A stretch of 40,422 bases of DNA. Source: Methanobrevibacter sp. (lineage in GTDB: Archaea > Methanobacteriota > Methanobacteria > Methanobacteriales > Methanobacteriaceae). This document shows, piece after piece, positions 7,882 through 15,897 of the stretch. Each line of letters begins with the position of its first letter. Position 1 is the first letter of the stretch. Both the position numbers and the translations under genes were made by a program. The stretch covers positions 1 through 40,422 of the forward strand of contig JAILDN010000023.1 of assembly GCA_024689425.1 (NCBI GenBank). The letters are read 5' to 3'. The notes below the pieces were generated by a model, which saw only the letters and a list, made by a program, of their open reading frames with translations, had not been told where the DNA came from and did no database searches.

Positions 7882-8973
7882 ATGGATAGGCAAAAAGTAA
7901 TTATCAAAACAAGTATTATAGGTATTATCGTAAACATAATACTGGTTATTTTTAAAGCAACAGTGGGGATTCTGGCAAATTCAATAGCCATTACTTTAGA
8001 TGCGATAAACAATCTCACTGATGCATTGTCTTCAATAATCACCATCATTGGAGCAAAATTAGCTGGAAAAGCACCTGATAAAAATCACCCTTACGGATAT
8101 GGAAGAATTGAATATTTTTCATCTGTAATCATTGCTGCCATAGTATTGTGGGCAGGTATAACTGCACTGCAAGAATCCTGGCCAAAAATATTCCATCCGG
8201 ATGTTACCTCATACACAACAGCTTCATTAGTCATTGTTGCAGTGGCTGTTGTTGTCAAATTCGTTTTGGGACGTTATGTAAAAGGTGTCGGTGAAAATAT
8301 CAACTCACAAGCACTAGTTGCATCTGGAAGTGATGCATTTTTTGATGGGATACTCTCCTTTTCAACTTTAGTTGCAGCTATTATTTCAATTTTCTATAAC
8401 ATTAGCCTTGAAGGAATTTTGGGTGTTATCATATCCTTTGTAATTATAAAAGCAAGTATTGATATGTTAAAAGAAACCATTGATAGCATGATTGGTTCTA
8501 GAGTTGACTCTGAATTGTCTTTAAAGATTAAAAAGTCAATTGAAGAAGTTGATGGAGTATATGGGGCATATGATTTGAGTTTACATAATTATGGTCCCGA
8601 GCAGATGCAAGGGTCCGTTCATGTAGAGATTGATGATAACTTGACTGCAAAGGAAATTCATACATTGAGTCGTGAAATCACATTAAAAATATATCAGGAA
8701 TTTTCAATTATCCTAACGGTTGGAGTTTATGCAAGGAACGATAAATTTGACTTCATTAGAAATGATTTGGAAGAAATTGCCTCCAAATATGAAGAAGTCT
8801 TGCAGATTCATGGATTCTATGTATATGAAGATTTAAACCTCATAAGCTTTGATTTGATAGTTGATTTTGATGCAGATAGAGAAAAAGTAAAAAAAGAAAT
8901 TTTAGATGAAATGAAAAACAAGCATCCTCAATTCGAATATATAATAATCGATGATTATGATGTAAGTGACTGA
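7882..8973 (+). CDS. Cation diffusion facilitator, manganese-type site
   Basis: This 363-residue CDF transporter has about six membrane helices in the first 210 residues and a cytoplasmic ferredoxin-like domain after that, followed by an extra C-terminal extension of about 75 residues that looks like a second ferredoxin-like fold. The metal site reads NNLTD (N43, D47) in helix 2 and DAFFD (D151, D155) in helix 5. The Asn-Asp/Asp-Asp set differs from the His-Asp/His-Asp set of zinc exporters and is of the kind linked to manganese members of the family. With MntP at 211-765 this would be a second Mn exporter. The metal assignment is inference from these four residues. A stem-loop terminator follows directly. 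Confidence 0.88.
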   Translation: MDRQKVIIKTSIIGIIVNIILVIFKATVGILANSIAITLDAINNLTDALSSIITIIGAKLAGKAPDKNHPYGYGRIEYFSSVIIAAIVLWAGITALQESWPKIFHPDVTSYTTASLVIVAVAVVVKFVLGRYVKGVGENINSQALVASGSDAFFDGILSFSTLVAAIISIFYNISLEGILGVIISFVIIKASIDMLKETIDSMIGSRVDSELSLKIKKSIEEVDGVYGAYDLSLHNYGPEQMQGSVHVEIDDNLTAKEIHTLSREITLKIYQEFSIILTVGVYARNDKFDFIRNDLEEIASKYEEVLQIHGFYVYEDLNLISFDLIVDFDADREKVKKEILDEMKNKHPQFEYIIIDDYDVSD

Positions 8974-8979
8974 AAAAAA

Positions 8980-9014
8980 TATGGGATTATAATTCCCATA
9001 ATTTACTTTTTTTT
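8980..9014 (+). terminator. Terminator of the CDF gene
   Basis: TATGGGA / TCCCATA make a seven-base-pair stem (8980-8986 with 8994-9000). An eight-T run follows at 9007-9014, directly after the stop codon region of the CDF gene. The rest of the 312-base gap to the next gene (9015-9285) is AT-rich. It holds a near-perfect inverted repeat GTATATGAAATTCATTATAC at 9039-9058 and the promoter of the next gene, and I see no gene in it. Confidence 0.6.
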
Positions 9015-9230
9015 AAAAAAAATTAAAAATATTCAATGGTATATGAAATTCATTATACAATATATGCTTACAATAGAAACATACGTTTACATTATAATAA
9101 AAGTAGAAAAAATCAAAAAGCCTTTAAAACCCTTTAATTAATAAAATAAGTAAAAATCATGTAAAATACTTATTGCATATTTTTACAGTATAGTATCATT
9201 TCAAGTGTAAAATTTTTAATAGAAAAATTC

Positions 9231-9239
9231 TTTTATATA
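9231..9239 (+). promoter_or_regulatory. TATA box of the ketopantoate-reductase-like gene
   Basis: TTTTATATA lies 47-55 bases upstream of the ATG at 9286. The predicted start near 9260 would leave a leader of about 25 bases. Confidence 0.45.
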
Positions 9240-9285
9240 CGGACCGACAAATAAGAAAATAACAAAAATTTCAGGAAAAATTCAT

Positions 9286-10236
9286 ATGGACATACTAATA
9301 ATTGGTGCAGGTGCCGTTGGAATAGGCCTTGCAACATCACTACTTTCACAGAAGGTTAATGTTTCAATATTTGCAAGAGGCGAAACCGCAAAGGAAATAA
9401 GAAAAAACGGCCTTAAAAGAACTGGCCTTTTTACACACTACTCATTTACACCCAATGAATTCAACGTTTATGAAGATTACTGTGAAATTCCTGCCAATTC
9501 ATTTGATTATGTACTTGTATCAAGCAAGACAACCTCAAATAATGAAATAAGCAAAAAGTTAAACGAAAACAGAAGTATTCTAAAAGATGGCTTTAAGATT
9601 TTGATATGTCAGAATGGGTTTGGAAACGATGAGGCCTACTTAAGATTCTTTAAAAAAGAAGAGGTATTCTGCGCCCGAATCATTACAGGATTTACAAGGC
9701 CTGAGCGCTATATCAGTGAAGTTACAGTTTACACAGAGCCAATATTGCTTGGATCACTTCAAGGCCAGGACATCACACACCTCAGGGAAATGGCGGATAA
9801 AATTACCGCATCCGGCATTAACTGTGAGCTAACCGAAAACCTGGACCAATACTTATGGGCGAAAATGCTATATAACTGTACTTTAAATCCTTTAGGAGCA
9901 ATTTTGGATGTTACCTATGGAAAATTGACTGAAAACGAATACTCAAAAGAACTGATGGACAGAATTATCGATGAGATATTTGAAGTCATTGAAGCCTCAC
10001 CATATACGACCCTATGGGACAATGCGGACGAATACAGGAAAATATTCTACTCAAAACTGGTCCCTGATACATACAATCACTATTCATCAACACATCAGGA
10101 CATAAAAAGAAAAATAAAAACGGAAATCGACACCCTAAACGGCAAAGTCATAGAACTTGGAGATGAATATGGTGTCGATGTAAGCACGAATAAGATAATC
10201 TACAATTTAATCAAAGCTATTGAAAGCGAATTTTAG
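9286..10236 (+). CDS. Ketopantoate reductase family protein (PanE/ApbA-like)
   Basis: This 316-residue soluble oxidoreductase has an N-terminal NAD(P)-binding Rossmann fold with GAGAVGIGLA at residues 7-16. Its C-terminal helical domain carries the family signature LWAKMLYNCTLNPLGA (about 193-208), which contains the catalytic Lys and substrate-binding Asn residues. The family reduces 2-dehydropantoate to pantoate in coenzyme A synthesis, and archaea do use this enzyme. No other CoA genes are near, and paralogues of the family reduce other 2-oxoacids, so the exact substrate is not certain. Its stop overlaps the end of the convergent zinc-ribbon gene by four bases. Confidence 0.8.
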   Translation: MDILIIGAGAVGIGLATSLLSQKVNVSIFARGETAKEIRKNGLKRTGLFTHYSFTPNEFNVYEDYCEIPANSFDYVLVSSKTTSNNEISKKLNENRSILKDGFKILICQNGFGNDEAYLRFFKKEEVFCARIITGFTRPERYISEVTVYTEPILLGSLQGQDITHLREMADKITASGINCELTENLDQYLWAKMLYNCTLNPLGAILDVTYGKLTENEYSKELMDRIIDEIFEVIEASPYTTLWDNADEYRKIFYSKLVPDTYNHYSSTHQDIKRKIKTEIDTLNGKVIELGDEYGVDVSTNKIIYNLIKAIESEF

Positions 10237-10529
10237 TTTCCCAATCTTTCCAATAGCTCTATTATTTTCTTGTTTTGGTCTATAAGTTCCTTATTTTGTA
10301 ATATTAAGATATCTAACTTTTGATCTGTTGTAGACATTTCTCTAGGTTTGCTAGGTATTTGCTGATTATTCTCATCAACTTGAGGTTTGGATGTTTTTAC
10401 ACGGTTTGAAAAGCGTTTGATAGGTGTTTCTTGATGCCTTGAAGGATTTTCTTTCCTGAGGCGTGTTCCACAATCAACACAGTAAACATTGTCATCACTG
10501 TATTCTTTTTTGCATTTAGGACAAAACAT
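10233..10529 (-). CDS. Small zinc-ribbon protein with coiled-coil tail
   Basis: This 98-residue protein begins with a zinc ribbon, CPKC and CVDCG (residues 3-21), of the type found at the front of many archaeal proteins of unknown role. A polar, probably disordered linker follows, and it ends in a short coiled coil (DILILQNKELIDQNKKIIELLERL). There is no membrane helix. The ribbon plus oligomerising tail suggests an adaptor or nucleic-acid-associated protein; the function is unknown. A second zinc-ribbon protein of similar start but with membrane helices is at 15898-16284. Confidence 0.7.
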   Translation of the reverse strand: MFCPKCKKEYSDDNVYCVDCGTRLRKENPSRHQETPIKRFSNRVKTSKPQVDENNQQIPSKPREMSTTDQKLDILILQNKELIDQNKKIIELLERLGN

Positions 10530-10630
10530 TTTTAATCACCCCAACAATTGAGTAAATAATTAATTATCCATAATATTATTTATACTTTATTATTAAATTG
10601 TACATAAAACCGTTCAGGACATTCTAAAAA

Positions 10631-10638
10631 CTTAAATA
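10631..10638 (+). promoter_or_regulatory. TATA-like element before the structured leader
   Basis: CTTAAATA, preceded by an A-rich stretch, could place a transcription start near 10658-10662, exactly where the first inverted repeat of the leader begins. Confidence 0.35.
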
Positions 10639-10659
10639 GTAGTAGGTAGTAAAATAGTA

Positions 10660-10766
10660 TTGTTCATATTTTACATACTATTTTTTTATAATATGAACAA
10701 TGGTGATGGTTAATGATAAGCATTCGTTTGTATTCCTTTAGTGGTGTTTAGGAAGAGAATGCTTAT
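10660..10766 (+). promoter_or_regulatory. Structured 5' leader with two strong stem-loops
   Basis: Two perfect inverted repeats follow each other ahead of the SseB-like gene. Stem 1 is TTGTTCATATT (10660-10670) with AATATGAACAA (10690-10700), 11 base pairs and a 19-base loop. Stem 2 is ATAAGCATTC (10716-10725) with GAATGCTTAT (10757-10766), 10 base pairs, and after one mismatch three more pairs extend it inward. Between and after them are GGTGATGG and GTGGTG. This may be a regulatory leader, a protein-binding RNA or a small RNA in its own right. The GTG start of the ORF track (10741) lies inside stem 2's loop side and is not used here. Confidence 0.5.
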
Positions 10767-10812
10767 TTGTTTAAAAGAAACTTATTTTGAAGAATTATTT
10801 ATAGTGATTATT

Positions 10813-11298
10813 ATGAGTGAACTAAAAGAATTAATTCAAAAATTTATAGAACTCGATGACAGTTTAAATGAAAAAGCAGAACAGTTGGAAGAATCAGAAG
10901 AAGCTTATGAAAAGTTTGAAGCTGACCACATTGACCAAATCAATGAATTGAACGAAACTTATCATGAAATAGAACATATGGTATTCCATGAGGAATTCAT
11001 AATTGTTTCCAACCAATCAAATGAGGAAAAGGAAGTTGTTGCATTAATTATCAGTGATGAAGAAGCAGAAGATGAAGAATTTGTTATTCCTGTATTCACT
11101 GATGAGGAAGAAGCTGAAATAGCTATCGAAGAATTCAAAGAACAATTCGGAGAAATAGAATTTACCTGCGAGAAAAAAGCTGGAAACGAAATAGTTGAAG
11201 ACCACCACGATGACGAGGATTTCGTAGGTCTTGCGATTAACGCACCTCAATGGGACTTCGTAATTGCAACTGAAGATGTCCACGACTGCAGCGAGTAG
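10813..11298 (+). CDS. Acidic SseB-like domain protein
   Basis: This 161-residue, very acidic protein starts at MSELKELIQKF (10813), just downstream of a weak GTGAT site. Residues 1-60 are a coiled coil rich in Glu. The rest resembles the SseB N-terminal domain: FVIPVFTDEEEAEIAIEEF is the family's most typical stretch (strand, then PVFTS/D and a helix), and GLAINAP matches the later Gly-hydrophobic-Asn-Pro strand. The family is of unknown function. The next gene, two bases after the stop, encodes a shorter protein of the same kind, and a third lies at 13178. The SseB assignment is by eye. Confidence 0.55.
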   Translation: MSELKELIQKFIELDDSLNEKAEQLEESEEAYEKFEADHIDQINELNETYHEIEHMVFHEEFIIVSNQSNEEKEVVALIISDEEAEDEEFVIPVFTDEEEAEIAIEEFKEQFGEIEFTCEKKAGNEIVEDHHDDEDFVGLAINAPQWDFVIATEDVHDCSE

Positions 11299-11300
11299 AC

Positions 11301-11576
11301 ATGATGAAATTCATATGCCCAACATTAGGCGAAGATCACGAAAGGGATTTCCTTGTAACAGGAACCCTAGATGATTTTAAGATAATAGTATTTTCTGATT
11401 TGGAAAACTACAATGAAGGATTTGAATATTTAAAAATAGCTGACTATGAACCATGTGAAGTCTCAATAGACTTATTCAAAAATTTGGCTGAAAATGATGA
11501 TGAGTTTAATGGTCTTGTTTTGAATATTCACTCTGAAAAGAAAATTATTACAAAAGAAGAAATCAAGAAGCTATAA
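11301..11576 (+). CDS. Small SseB-like protein
   Basis: This 91-residue protein is encoded two bases after the preceding gene and is surely in one operon with it. FKIIVFSDLENYNEGFEYLKI matches YVIPIFTDLAEYNRGMEYYRL of the protein at 13178, and NGLVLNIHSEKK matches its LGYLINIAS strand, so the two are clearly related. It lacks the N-terminal helical part of both relatives. Its function is unknown. The 3' end overlaps the convergent gene 11571-11834 by six bases. Confidence 0.6.
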   Translation: MMKFICPTLGEDHERDFLVTGTLDDFKIIVFSDLENYNEGFEYLKIADYEPCEVSIDLFKNLAENDDEFNGLVLNIHSEKKIITKEEIKKL

Positions 11577-11834
11577 TTCTTCTTCATCTTCTTCAATAAT
11601 ATCATTATTATAATATTTATATCTGTAAGACATTTTAAATCCAGATATAGCTTCTCTTCTTGGTCTGCGTTTTTTGATTATCCTTTCTGTATTTTTATAC
11701 TCCTCTTGGTAATGCTTATTCAAGTTTTTATTTTCACGAAAATAACTTCCACGTTGTCTTTGGTGAGGAGCCTTATACATTCTTTTTCTAAGTAAACGCC
11801 TGCGACCAGTCACTAATTTTAACACAAAAACCAC
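11571..11834 (-). CDS. Hypothetical Arg/Lys-rich small protein
   Basis: This 87-residue protein is strongly basic in its first 60 residues (GRRRLLRKRMYKAPHQRQRG) and ends in an acidic tail (IIEEDEEEL). It has no cysteine and no membrane helix. Such a charge pattern suits an RNA- or DNA-binding protein, but no family was recognised. The start is uncertain: the GTG at 11834 directly abuts the stop of the upstream gene (TAAGTG), which suggests coupled translation, while the ATG at MYKAPHQ would give about 69 residues. It forms a two-gene unit with 11835-12032. Confidence 0.5.
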   Translation of the reverse strand: MVFVLKLVTGRRRLLRKRMYKAPHQRQRGSYFRENKNLNKHYQEEYKNTERIIKKRRPRREAISGFKMSYRYKYYNNDIIEEDEEEL

Positions 11835-12032
11835 TTATTTCTTATTTCTGTTTAAGTTTTTAGTTGCAGATTTATCTAAAGTAGCTTGGATTTCATCAAT
11901 TCTTTCAACTACAACTTTAATAGCTTGTTCACCTTGACGAGTAGGGTTAATACCTTGTTCAACAAGTAATGCGTCCCTGATATCTCTTAACCTATCAATT
12001 GAATCAATTTTCATTATTGTACTGTAAAACAT
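11835..12032 (-). CDS. Hypothetical small helical protein
   Basis: This protein has 65 residues from the start MFYSTIMKIDSIDRL. I chose it because GGAG stands ten bases upstream and a TATA-like TATTATATA lies near 12058-12066; the longer ORF-track form would begin in the promoter. It is predicted to be helical, with a heptad-like run IKVVVERIDEIQATL and a basic end. No family was recognised. It is first in a short operon with the Arg-rich protein and divergent from the msrAB gene. Confidence 0.5.
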   Translation of the reverse strand: MFYSTIMKIDSIDRLRDIRDALLVEQGINPTRQGEQAIKVVVERIDEIQATLDKSATKNLNRNKK

Positions 12033-12151
12033 TCTAACATGTCTCCTTAATAACTTACTATATAATATGAATCTCCTGATAAAAAACACTTTTGTTGGAA
12101 ATAATTTTGCCAATAGACCAATTTAAATAATTGAAAAATTAATTAATTATT

Positions 12152-13057
12152 ATGTTTGAAAAATTACAAGTAATCTATTTGGCAGGAGGTTGCTTTTGGG
12201 GTGTTGAAGCATATATTTCAAGATTGAAAGGAGTCAATCAAACGGAAGTCGGCTATGCCAACGGGCGGGATTTGGCACCGACCTATGAAAAAGTATGTAC
12301 AGGAAAAACAGGCCATGCGGAATGTGTCAAGGTCACTTTCAATCCCCAAATCATCTCTTTAACTGAAATCTTGGAGGAATTTTTCAAAATAATTAATCCC
12401 TACAGTCTCAACAGGCAAGGAGCAGATGTCGGAACACAATACAGGACAGGAATTTACTGGCAGGACCCATCACAGAGAAGTACCATTGTAAAATTTTTAA
12501 ATGAAAAACAAAAGCAAGCCGAAAAAAAGATTGTTGTCGAAGCCCATGAAATCGGCAATTTTTTCCCGGCCGAAGACTATCATCAGAAGTATCTTGAAAA
12601 AAACCCGCAGGGCTATTGCCATGTTGATTTATCTTTAATAGACGATAAAGAATTCAACCACTTAAGTCCAGAAGAGTATAAAATAACACAGCTTTCAATG
12701 ACAGAACTGCCACATAGTGGAAAATATGATGACTTTTTTGAAGAAGGTATATATGTAGATGTTGTAAATGGTGAAGTTCTCTTCACTTCAAAGGACAAAT
12801 TCAAATCAAACTGCGGCTGGCCATCATTTTCAGCATCTGCAAGTGACGATGCCATAGTCAAACACAGGGACTTCAGCTTTGGAATGGTAAGGACCGAAGT
12901 TCGAAGCAGAAAGGCAAATTCGCACTTGGGCCATGAATTCAATGACGGGCCAAACGAATCAAAAAGATACTGCATCAATTCTGCAGCTTTACGGTTCATA
13001 TCCAAAAAAGACTTAAAAAAAGAAGGATATGAAGAATACATTAGTCTTTTTGACTAA
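12152..13057 (+). CDS. msrAB: Bifunctional methionine sulfoxide reductase MsrA-MsrB
   Basis: This fused enzyme repairs oxidised methionine in proteins and reduces both S- and R-sulfoxides. The MsrA domain fills about residues 5-155 with the catalytic Cys14 in GGCFWG and the later GTQYRTGIY. The MsrB domain fills about 160-301 with SNCGWPSF and the catalytic Cys274 in RYCINSAALRF. The two CxxC pairs that bind structural zinc in many MsrB proteins are missing. MsrA precedes MsrB without a thioredoxin domain. The protein lacks a signal peptide, so it is cytoplasmic. A TATA-like ATTTAAATA about 25-30 bases upstream suggests a nearly leaderless mRNA. Confidence 0.95.
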   Translation: MFEKLQVIYLAGGCFWGVEAYISRLKGVNQTEVGYANGRDLAPTYEKVCTGKTGHAECVKVTFNPQIISLTEILEEFFKIINPYSLNRQGADVGTQYRTGIYWQDPSQRSTIVKFLNEKQKQAEKKIVVEAHEIGNFFPAEDYHQKYLEKNPQGYCHVDLSLIDDKEFNHLSPEEYKITQLSMTELPHSGKYDDFFEEGIYVDVVNGEVLFTSKDKFKSNCGWPSFSASASDDAIVKHRDFSFGMVRTEVRSRKANSHLGHEFNDGPNESKRYCINSAALRFISKKDLKKEGYEEYISLFD

Positions 13058-13177
13058 TATCTCAAATCCATATTATTCCACTCTAAAATTATTGTCACAA
13101 CTTATAAAAAATTGCCCTCACTTACAAACTTTCCAAAGAAAAAATACTATAAAGACCAAACACAATAGTTAATAACA

Positions 13178-13552
13178 ATGAAAGTTGAAGACATTAAAAA
13201 TCCTGAATTGAAACAGTACATTACAATGAGTTATATGCATGAGGAAAACAATAACTCCGAAATGGTTGAAAAAACAAATAAACAAATCAAAGAGTATTTG
13301 AAAGATAATGATTTTATCATATCAACTGAAAATGGAAAGTTAGTCAAAATTCCATACGGCAATGACGGAAACTATGTCATTCCAATTTTTACTGACCTGG
13401 CTGAATATAATCGTGGTATGGAATATTATAGATTAAACAATATGGATGAAAATAAGGATTTTACTTTGGGAAAAATAGAAAAAATAGATGATCCCAATTT
13501 CTTAGGATATCTAATTAACATAGCCAGCGTCAGCTATATTACTCAGCTTTAA
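13178..13552 (+). CDS. SseB-like small protein
   Basis: This 124-residue soluble protein has an acidic helical first part and a second part with YVIPIFTDLAEYNRGMEYYRL (about 69-89) and GYLINIASVSY, the pattern of the SseB N-terminal domain. It is the third such protein within 3 kb and is closest to the one at 11301-11576. It is transcribed alone, and its end overlaps the convergent Mrp gene by 14 bases. Its function is unknown. Confidence 0.6.
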   Translation: MKVEDIKNPELKQYITMSYMHEENNNSEMVEKTNKQIKEYLKDNDFIISTENGKLVKIPYGNDGNYVIPIFTDLAEYNRGMEYYRLNNMDENKDFTLGKIEKIDDPNFLGYLINIASVSYITQL

Positions 13553-14414
13553 AGAAGCTGTCGTCAATTTGATTTACGATTTCAACGAATCTTTTTGAAA
13601 CTTCACCGTCAGGATCGATTGTTGATACGACACCGTCTTGATTTGGTGAATCGCTTACTTTTTCTGTCAATGGCAAGTCTCCGAAATATTCGATTTCCAT
13701 CTCTTCGGAAAATGATTCACCATCACCGACACCGAAAATATTTAATTTTTCACCGCAGTGAGGACAGATGTAATAAGCCATGTTTTCAATAAGCCCTATG
13801 TTTTTAACATTCAGCATATTGACCATCCTTACACATTTCAAAACGTCTTCCTGTGACACAACATTCGGTGTAGTTACCATCATTACAGCATCGATGTTAG
13901 GAATAGTCTGTAAAACGGTTAACGGTTCATCTCCAGTTCCCGGAGGGTTATCGATGATTAACACGTCAAGTGGACCCCATTCTACTTCCGCAATCAATTG
14001 CTTGATGGAACCTGATTTCTGTGGCCCTCTCCATATGATTGGAGTGTCGATACTTTCCAACATGAATGCCATTGACATTACTTTCAAACCGCTTGGAGCT
14101 TCAATAGGAACCATATTGCGGTTTTCATTAATGTATAACTGTTCACCTTCCAAACCAAGCATTTTTGGAATATTAGGTCCATGGATATCAGCATCCAAAA
14201 TACCTGTGGAGAACCCTAACTTTTGGAAAGTTTCAGCAAGGTTTGCTGCAACAGTGGATTTTCCGACTCCGCCCTTTCCACTCATGACGGCTATCTTGTA
14301 CTTGATTTGGCCTAAGTTTCTTGCCAATTTAATTTCTTGCTCAATCATCTGCTTTTGTTGTTCGGGAGTCATTTCGCCCCCATGACCATGACCATGATGT
14401 TGTTGTTCTGCCAT
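13539..14414 (-). CDS. Mrp/Nbp35-type Fe-S cluster carrier ATPase
   Basis: This is a 291-residue P-loop ATPase that assembles or carries [4Fe-4S] clusters for target enzymes. The deviant Walker A GKGGVGKS is at 46-53, a Walker B-like LIIDNPPGTGDE follows near residue 135, and CPHC at 217-220 is the bridging cluster site of the dimer. The first 13 residues are His/Gly-rich (HHGHGHGG), in place of the four-Cys N-terminus of eukaryotic Nbp35. The gene follows the flavoprotein gene by 18 bases and is probably co-transcribed. It starts with a GTGAT site upstream. Methanogens depend heavily on Fe-S enzymes, so the role is probably essential. Confidence 0.92.
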   Translation of the reverse strand: MAEQQHHGHGHGGEMTPEQQKQMIEQEIKLARNLGQIKYKIAVMSGKGGVGKSTVAANLAETFQKLGFSTGILDADIHGPNIPKMLGLEGEQLYINENRNMVPIEAPSGLKVMSMAFMLESIDTPIIWRGPQKSGSIKQLIAEVEWGPLDVLIIDNPPGTGDEPLTVLQTIPNIDAVMMVTTPNVVSQEDVLKCVRMVNMLNVKNIGLIENMAYYICPHCGEKLNIFGVGDGESFSEEMEIEYFGDLPLTEKVSDSPNQDGVVSTIDPDGEVSKRFVEIVNQIDDSFFKAE

Positions 14415-14432
14415 TCAAATCACTTCTCTCAT

Positions 14433-15764
14433 TTAATTAAATTTTTTACTTACCTCTTCAACTGCAAGTATTAACGGGTCTGTAACCATAGATACAGGAG
14501 GTGCATAAGCAAATTCTATATTGCTTAAATCAAAGCATGTTAAACCTTCAGTAATAGCTAAAGTCATAGTATCGATTCTTTCAGCCACCCTTTCTTCAGC
14601 TATTATTTGACAACCTATAATGGTTCCATTTCCATCACAAATAACTTTAATATCCATCGGTTTTGCATTAGGATAGTAGCGTGCCCTTGTAAGCGCTTCA
14701 ACTTTTTGCACAACCGGCCTGATTCTATTTTGCTGAGCAAAACTGCTGGTATAACCTACTGCACCGAATTCCAATTTTCCGACTTTGGAAACCATTGAAT
14801 TTAAAACCGGATTGAATTTGGATTTTTTGTTACAGATTGTACGTGCCAATGTTTTTGATTCACGAACTGCAGTTGTACCTAACTGTGAAATGGTATTGGA
14901 TCCCAAAATCAAGTCTTTTGATTCAACACAATCTCCAACTGCATATACGTCTTCCACTGAAGTTTCCATCCGATCATTGACAAGAATTGCCCATCTTCCA
15001 ATTTCACAACCTGCCATACGGGCAAGTTCGAGTTCTGCCCTTACACCTGTAGCTAAAATAACCATGTCTGCATCAATGAGGTCTTTATCTCCAAAGCAGG
15101 CCTTTTCAACCTTTTCATCACCAATCAATTTAGTGATTGGCTTTCCTAAAACAACATTGATGCCTTCACTTTCAAGATATTCAACCAAGATATCTGACAT
15201 ATCCTTATCAAGAGACCTTGGAACAATTTGAGGCATCATTTCACTCAATGTTACATTCAATCCTTGTTTCATCAATGCAAAAGCTATTTCGATACCTATT
15301 AAACCTGCACCAGTGACAATTGCGCTTTTGGCATCTTTCATTGCTTCTTGAACTTTTATTCCATCTTCGATATTTCTGATTTGGAAAACACCCTCCAGAT
15401 CCACTCCATCCATAGGAGGAACAAATGGATTTCCACCAGTAGCTAAAACCAATTTATCGTATTTGATTTCAGTCTCTTTGGAATTGCTTTCATAAGTCAC
15501 AGTTTTAGCATCACTATCAACAGCTGTAACTTCAACTTCAGTGATAATATCAATATCTTTAGCTTTATAATCTTCAGGAGTCCTCATTATAATGTCATCA
15601 AAAGATTTGATTGTTCCAGATAAGACGTAAGGAATGGCACACGGAGAGTATGCAACCTTATTATCTCTTGTAAGAACAACAATCTCACAATCTTTGTCAA
15701 GTTTACGAATGTTTGAAGCTGTAGATATACCTCCAGCTCCTCCACCGACAATCACTACTTTCAT
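14433..15764 (-). CDS. CoA-disulfide reductase/NADH oxidase-like flavoprotein
   Basis: This 443-residue enzyme belongs to the pyridine nucleotide-disulfide oxidoreductases. FAD binding is seen at VVIVGGGAGGIS (3-14) and near ATGVRAELE / VYAVGDC. The NAD(P) site is VTGAGLIGIEIA (about 150-161), and the C-terminal dimerisation domain begins near residue 325. Cys42 in YSPCAIPYV is the single redox Cys typical of NADH oxidase, NADH peroxidase and CoA-disulfide reductase. In anaerobic archaea such proteins can lower oxygen or peroxide, or reduce CoA or sulfur species; sequence alone does not decide. It is upstream of and probably co-transcribed with the Mrp gene, which makes a link to oxidative damage of Fe-S clusters plausible. 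Confidence 0.85.
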   Translation of the reverse strand: MKVVIVGGGAGGISTASNIRKLDKDCEIVVLTRDNKVAYSPCAIPYVLSGTIKSFDDIIMRTPEDYKAKDIDIITEVEVTAVDSDAKTVTYESNSKETEIKYDKLVLATGGNPFVPPMDGVDLEGVFQIRNIEDGIKVQEAMKDAKSAIVTGAGLIGIEIAFALMKQGLNVTLSEMMPQIVPRSLDKDMSDILVEYLESEGINVVLGKPITKLIGDEKVEKACFGDKDLIDADMVILATGVRAELELARMAGCEIGRWAILVNDRMETSVEDVYAVGDCVESKDLILGSNTISQLGTTAVRESKTLARTICNKKSKFNPVLNSMVSKVGKLEFGAVGYTSSFAQQNRIRPVVQKVEALTRARYYPNAKPMDIKVICDGNGTIIGCQIIAEERVAERIDTMTLAITEGLTCFDLSNIEFAYAPPVSMVTDPLILAVEEVSKKFN

Positions 15765-15897
15765 TTTAACAAAACCTTTTTCATAAAATTAATTATTTAA
15801 CACTATATAATATAATAATTGAACCTATAAATAATTAAAGTATTTTTGGAAAAAAAATAAATTATATTATCAATTATGAAATAATTGACAATTTAAA

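Noticed and set aside
9064-9141. 25-codon ORF beginning MLTIETYVY in the gap after the CDF gene
   Set aside because: No ribosome-binding site, no promoter at the right distance, and AT-rich low-complexity content; not enough to call a gene.
10741-10812. GTG start and 24 extra codons before the SseB-like gene
   Set aside because: The stretch lies in the second strong stem-loop of the leader and has no ribosome-binding site; the ATG at 10813 starts a natural acidic helix.
12613-13041. 142-codon minus-strand ORF opposite msrAB
   Set aside because: It is the antisense shadow of a well-supported MsrB domain; codon use and composition do not fit a real protein.
13780-14385. 201-codon plus-strand ORF opposite the Mrp gene
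   Set aside because: Shadow of the Mrp ATPase frame; the minus-strand protein has all expected motifs.
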